DNA of 15,919 bases, taken from positions 1 to 15,919 of the forward strand of contig USBA01000022.1 of NCBI GenBank assembly GCA_900552735.1, written 5' to 3'. The notes under the pieces were generated by a model, which saw nothing but the letters and a program-made list of their open reading frames with translations, had not been told where the DNA came from and did not search any database. How positions within the stretch are numbered: the first letter of the stretch is position 1; each line of letters begins with the position of its first letter. This document shows positions 13,091 through 15,919 of the stretch, in pieces. The translations under genes and the position numbers were made by a program. The stretch comes from an uncultured Collinsella sp. (GTDB lineage: Bacteria > Actinomycetota > Coriobacteriia > Coriobacteriales > Coriobacteriaceae).

Positions 13091-13885
13091 TTAGGTCCAC
13101 AGGCGGTCGCTGCGGGTGATCGTGGCGCCGATGGCGAAAGGCATGCATGCAATGACCGGGTACAGGTAGCGCATGTAGGTCGACCCGTTGCATGGACCAA
13201 TCAGGCACACAGCGAGCACACCCAGCAGCGGTATCCAGATGGCCAGCGCGCGCCACGAATGGCGGCGCAACAGGTAGACCACCACGACGATCATGATCCA
13301 CACGTAGGTGGCCGAGCTCATGGTGAGCGAGATAAACGGAATGCGCTGCACCGCCACGCGGTACAGGTTAATCAGGTGGTCGCACCAGCGCACGGCTTTG
13401 CTGTCGACCGGATGGAAGTCAAAGTATTTGAGGTTATCGGGCTTCGCCATGATCTCGGCACTGCGCGCCGTGCTGTAGACCCACGCATCGCGAGCGCTCG
13501 GATAGAAGTACCCGTAGTAGTTATTGACGAGCGCCGAGATATAGCACTCGGGGTCCTTTTTGAACATCTGGGCCCACACCTTAAAATAGGCCTTGATGTC
13601 CTCCTGCGAAGCGTACTCATTGAAGCAGTTTTTGACGGCATCCGATTTGTCGGGGTTGTAGCGACGGCCCAGGTTTTCGTACTTAAGCACGCGATCGATC
13701 ACAGCGCGCTCCTCATCGGTCACCAGGCCGTCGCAGGGAGCTTCCTCAATCGTGCCATCGTCTTTGACCTTGGGGTTAACGCCCGAATTAAGACCGTCGT
13801 GCTTTTGGACAAAGCGTGCCGTCTGTTGAAACGGAATCGAGAGGATCTCACGCTTGGAGCCCGGCGTGATATCGTGAGCCGGCAT
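13091..13885 (-). CDS. C-terminal half of the split membrane protein
   Basis: The 264-residue frame starts MPAHDITPGSKREILSIPFQ. Residues 1-185 look extracytoplasmic and soluble, with many aromatic and charged residues (for example YFYPSARDAWVYSTARSAEI). Three hydrophobic segments follow near 190-210, 218-235 and 238-257. AGAAGG lies five bases upstream of the ATG, formed partly by the amber codon itself, so reinitiation is physically possible. A protein starting with a large soluble domain and no signal peptide would not be placed across the membrane correctly, which favours its being a fragment of the longer gene. Confidence 0.55.
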   Translation of the reverse strand: MPAHDITPGSKREILSIPFQQTARFVQKHDGLNSGVNPKVKDDGTIEEAPCDGLVTDEERAVIDRVLKYENLGRRYNPDKSDAVKNCFNEYASQEDIKAYFKVWAQMFKKDPECYISALVNNYYGYFYPSARDAWVYSTARSAEIMAKPDNLKYFDFHPVDSKAVRWCDHLINLYRVAVQRIPFISLTMSSATYVWIMIVVVVYLLRRHSWRALAIWIPLLGVLAVCLIGPCNGSTYMRYLYPVIACMPFAIGATITRSDRLWT

Positions 13886-13894
13886 AAAAACCTT

Positions 13895-15274
13895 CTAGAA
13901 ATACATTTTGGAGACACGGCCGCGCGCGAGCACTGCTAGCACGCCGACCCAGCGGAAGCGTGGCGTGGCGTACGAGGGCGTGACGCCAGACTGTTTGGCC
14001 ACGCGACGGGCCACATGCGCGTCCCAGGCGCAAAACGCCGCCGCAATCACGCAAGCCGCCAACGGAAAGACCAGGCCGCCATTGCGCAAAAACGTGGAAC
14101 CCATGGCACCCAGCACGAGCAACAGCCAGTCGTGGCGCGCAAAGAGCACAGGCGCTTGTTCGCCCGCGCGCTTGGCATTGGCATCGCGACGGGGCAGGCC
14201 ACATGCCACGAGCTTCACGGTCTGCACCAACAGCACCAAAAACGCGTCGGCAAAGAGCACGTCTTTGGTGAGCAGGGCCGCGTAGTTAGAGAACATCGGC
14301 ATAAACGCAAAGAACAGCAGGATCGTACCGCGAACCGGCAGGCTCACGCCCAGTTTGCGCAGCGACGAAATGGAATAGGCCATGCAGGCGGCCGTGATGA
14401 CAAATTGGGCACAAGTGTAGATGGCAAGGCCCGCATTGGCGCTATTGAACAGCGAAAGCCCCAGTTGAACGCACGAGCCGATAATGGCCGTGTGCACTAC
14501 GGGATGATGCCCGTTGAGCAGCACGTTGGGGTTGAGTAGGCGCAGGTAGTCGCTCGTGCCGTTGGGATAGTTGAACCACTGGCGAATCTGCGCACCCGTA
14601 TCTCCCATAAAAAGGCCGGGCAGCGAAGCGATGAGCGTGGGCGCCCAGGCGATCATAAGCACCAGGAAGGGCCCGGCAAAGGGATGGACCGAGAGCACGG
14701 CGTGAGCCACACGCCATATGCGGCCAAAGTGCGCCTCGGAAAACGGGATGCGCCGAGAGCTCAGCCAATCTAGACACTCAAAAGCCAGATAGAAGGCCAC
14801 GATCGCCAGGAGCATCCAGCCCGCGCCGCCAATCCAGGCGCAGATAACGCGTGCCTTGTCGCCCAGCACAATCTCTGCCGAATCGGTAAGGTCGTAGCTA
14901 CGGCCGAACACCATGCAAACGGCAAAGAACAGCGATGGCAGCACGACCGACGGGCGCCAAGCGTCACCGCGGCCAAAGAACACATAGCGAAACGGCAGCG
15001 TGAGCAAGCAGGCAAGCGCGAGCAGCATCACTGCGTCGGTATGGCCGGCAAACGAGAGAAGTACCTCGTAGCACACGTAGAGCGTGCCCGTCGCCTTGGG
15101 GTCGATCGCCAGGACCGCATTGCTCGACACCGGGGCGGGATCGATGGAAAACGCCGTAGTCGCCAGCAGGGCGAGCAAAAATGCGATGAGCGTCTGCTTG
15201 GCGGGATAGCGCTTAAACCAAACGATGCGGGCGGCGTCGCGCGCAGCCGTTGCGGAGAGGTCGGAATCCTTCAC
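13895..15274 (-). CDS. N-terminal half of the split membrane protein
   Basis: The 459-residue frame begins at a GTG (15272-15274), read V/M-KDSDLSATAARDAARIV, with only a distant AGAAAGG (11 bases away) as ribosome site. It contains about ten hydrophobic helices, starting with LIAFLLALLATTAFSI near residues 29-44. The segment LPGLFMGDTGAQIRQWFNYP and the motif LNGHHPVVHTAIIGS lie mid-protein in loops between helices, as in large lipid-linked-sugar or polymer-handling membrane enzymes. No catalytic function can be assigned. It ends RGRVSKMYF at the amber codon. The preceding 146-bp spacer to lgt carries two hairpin repeats, so it is probably transcribed from its own promoter or by read-through from lgt. 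Confidence 0.65.
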   Translation of the reverse strand: MKDSDLSATAARDAARIVWFKRYPAKQTLIAFLLALLATTAFSIDPAPVSSNAVLAIDPKATGTLYVCYEVLLSFAGHTDAVMLLALACLLTLPFRYVFFGRGDAWRPSVVLPSLFFAVCMVFGRSYDLTDSAEIVLGDKARVICAWIGGAGWMLLAIVAFYLAFECLDWLSSRRIPFSEAHFGRIWRVAHAVLSVHPFAGPFLVLMIAWAPTLIASLPGLFMGDTGAQIRQWFNYPNGTSDYLRLLNPNVLLNGHHPVVHTAIIGSCVQLGLSLFNSANAGLAIYTCAQFVITAACMAYSISSLRKLGVSLPVRGTILLFFAFMPMFSNYAALLTKDVLFADAFLVLLVQTVKLVACGLPRRDANAKRAGEQAPVLFARHDWLLLVLGAMGSTFLRNGGLVFPLAACVIAAAFCAWDAHVARRVAKQSGVTPSYATPRFRWVGVLAVLARGRVSKMYF

Positions 15275-15294
15275 AGTCCGAATAGCCTTTCTAG

Positions 15295-15349
15295 AAACCT
15301 GCCAAAAAGGGACAGGTTTATTTTGGCAGGTTTTATCTGGGGAAACGTT
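15295..15349 (-). repeat. 55-bp hairpin repeat, copy 2 (GGGACAGG-loop family)
   Basis: A perfect 13-bp stem, AAACCTGCCAAAA (15295-15307) with 15321-15333, encloses the loop AGGGACAGGTTTA. Together with the flanking AACGTTA side it matches copy 1 (10411-10465) in reverse orientation at 51 of 55 positions. It lies 20 bp upstream of the GTG of the split membrane-protein gene. The stem here is perfect while copy 1 has one mismatch. Confidence 0.85.
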
Positions 15350-15376
15350 ACGGTTCTGTCATCGTTGCCCGGCAAA

Positions 15377-15411
15377 ACCACCACAAAGGTGCCTGTCCCC
15401 CTTGTGGTGGT
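15377..15411 (-). terminator. Hairpin after lgt with GGGACAGG loop (repeat and probable terminator)
   Basis: ACCACCACAA (15377-15386) pairs perfectly with TTGTGGTGGT (15402-15411). The loop, read on the minus strand, holds GGGGGACAGGCACCT. It starts nine bases after the lgt stop. The minus strand then reads TTTTGCC, a short T-run (15374-15377), so it could end the lgt transcript. The stem differs from the 15295 repeat, but the loop core GGGACAGG is shared. Confidence 0.65.
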
Positions 15412-15420
15412 ATGTGGTGG

Positions 15421-15919
15421 CTAGGCGTCGAGGTAGATGCGCTGGGGGCGATTGCGGTGTCGGGCGAAAATGATGAGCGCCAGGCCTGCGATTACGAGCG
15501 GCAGGCTCAGCAGCTGACCCATGGTGATGACGCCTCCCAGCAGATAACCCAGCTGGGCATCGGGCACGCGCACGAACTCAACGAGAAAGCGGACGATGCC
15601 GTACCCCATCACGAACACGCCCATAAACGTACCCTGGGGCAGCAGCGGTTTTTTGCGGCTGAGCACCTGCAAGATGCAAAAGAGCACAATGCCCTCGAGA
15701 AATGCCTCGTAGAGCTGGGAGGGATGGCGCGGCATATCGCCCGCGGCGCCGCCGAAGATCACACCCCAGGGCAGATCGGTCGGCTTGCCCCACAGCTCGC
15801 CGTTGACAAAGTTGGCGCAGCGCCCCAGGCACAGGGCCAGCGGAGCACCGATAACGGCAAGGTCTATAAAGAAGACCGCCAGTCCCTGTTTGAAATGTTC
15901 CTTGCATTTCGCGAAAAAG
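15421..15919 (-). CDS. lgt: Prolipoprotein diacylglyceryl transferase, C-terminal part
   Basis: Lgt is a cytoplasmic-membrane enzyme that moves diacylglycerol from phosphatidylglycerol to the lipobox cysteine of prolipoproteins, the first step of lipoprotein maturation. The 165 visible residues include the signature LGRCANFVNGELWGKPTD (conserved Arg, Asn and Glu), then PWGVIFGGAAGDMPRHPSQL with YEAFLEG following, and two C-terminal helices (GVFVMGYGIVRFLVEFV and LLSLPLVIAGLALIIFA). The normal length is about 270-290, so roughly 110 N-terminal residues lie beyond the window edge. The frame is open to the last base. The gene ends at TAG (15421-15423) with a hairpin directly after. Confidence 0.95.
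   Translation of the reverse strand, partial: FFAKCKEHFKQGLAVFFIDLAVIGAPLALCLGRCANFVNGELWGKPTDLPWGVIFGGAAGDMPRHPSQLYEAFLEGIVLFCILQVLSRKKPLLPQGTFMGVFVMGYGIVRFLVEFVRVPDAQLGYLLGGVITMGQLLSLPLVIAGLALIIFARHRNRPQRIYLDA

Larger units (their letters stand above)
13091..15274 (-). pseudogene. Polytopic membrane protein gene (DUF6020-like) split by one amber codon
   Basis: The 459-codon upstream frame (13895-15274) and the 264-codon downstream frame (13091-13885) are in the same frame, separated only by TAG (13895-13897) and the three codons AAG GTT TTT. Joined, they make a protein of about 727 residues with many membrane helices, a soluble extracytoplasmic block, and more helices at the C-terminus. 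This layout recalls DUF6020-type integral membrane proteins; the name is from memory. The codon before the break sits in a natural helix-to-loop transition, and LSIPFQQTARFV just after it is a motif I associate with the middle of that family. A single substitution (for example from GAG, CAG or AAG) explains the break. Reading or sequencing error, pseudogenisation, reinitiation at 13885 and stop readthrough are all possible. Confidence 0.65.

Noticed and set aside
13881..15297. TTCTAGAA palindromes at the amber codon and near 15289-15296, considered as ends of an inserted element
   Set aside because: The sequence between them is one continuous membrane-protein reading frame, and TTCTAGAA is short enough to occur twice by chance.
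1..15919. CRISPR array, prophage, toxin-antitoxin or defence system
   Set aside because: No regularly spaced direct repeats, integrase, phage structural genes or defence-type domains were seen in any frame.

Overview
The window reads as chromosomal DNA of a GC-rich Gram-positive bacterium of the Actinobacteria. A Coriobacteriia member close to Collinsella is my best guess. The guess rests on high GC with strong Shine-Dalgarno sites, an Asp23/DUF2273/AmaP envelope-stress cluster next to a YebC gene, zinc-ribbon membrane proteins, a DUF6020-like polytopic protein, and hairpin repeats carrying GGGACAGG loops. This is inference from gene content and memory, not a search. Nearly all genes lie on the minus strand; the M20 peptidase at 4908-6371 is the only clear plus-strand gene.

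Layout. Positions 1-2175 hold a groES-groEL operon (minus). It is flanked by two large nested palindromes, one at 1-101 downstream of groEL and one of 228 bp at 2305-2532 upstream of groES. From 2176 to 3101 I see no convincing gene, only hairpins, inverted repeats and a C9 tract. A metal-dependent amidohydrolase (3102-4751, minus) and an M20 amidohydrolase/peptidase (4908-6371, plus) are divergently transcribed from a shared 156-bp spacer. A bidirectional terminator at 6407-6445 separates the M20 gene from a cluster of three minus-strand membrane-protein genes: a DUF2752 protein and two proteins with N-terminal double-CXXC zinc ribbons. A YitT-family membrane protein follows (9233-10255).

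Positions 10464-11945 carry a three-gene unit in the order amaP, DUF2273, asp23 (minus). This is the alkaline-shock/Asp23 membrane-anchoring module: AmaP and the DUF2273 protein are small two-helix membrane proteins, and Asp23 is the soluble partner. Upstream of it lies yebC (12112-12918), whose terminator overlaps the likely -10 element of amaP. Next comes a large polytopic membrane protein gene (13091-15274, minus), cut into two in-frame halves by a single amber codon at 13895-13897. The window ends inside lgt (prolipoprotein diacylglyceryl transferase).

The most unusual content is non-coding: the two palindromes around groESL, a 55-bp hairpin repeat present in two opposite-facing copies (10411-10465 and 15295-15349), and a third hairpin (15377-15411) with an unrelated stem that keeps the same GGGACAGG loop motif. 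The intact genes are otherwise ordinary housekeeping and stress functions. I found no CRISPR array, prophage, insertion sequence with a transposase, tRNA or rRNA.
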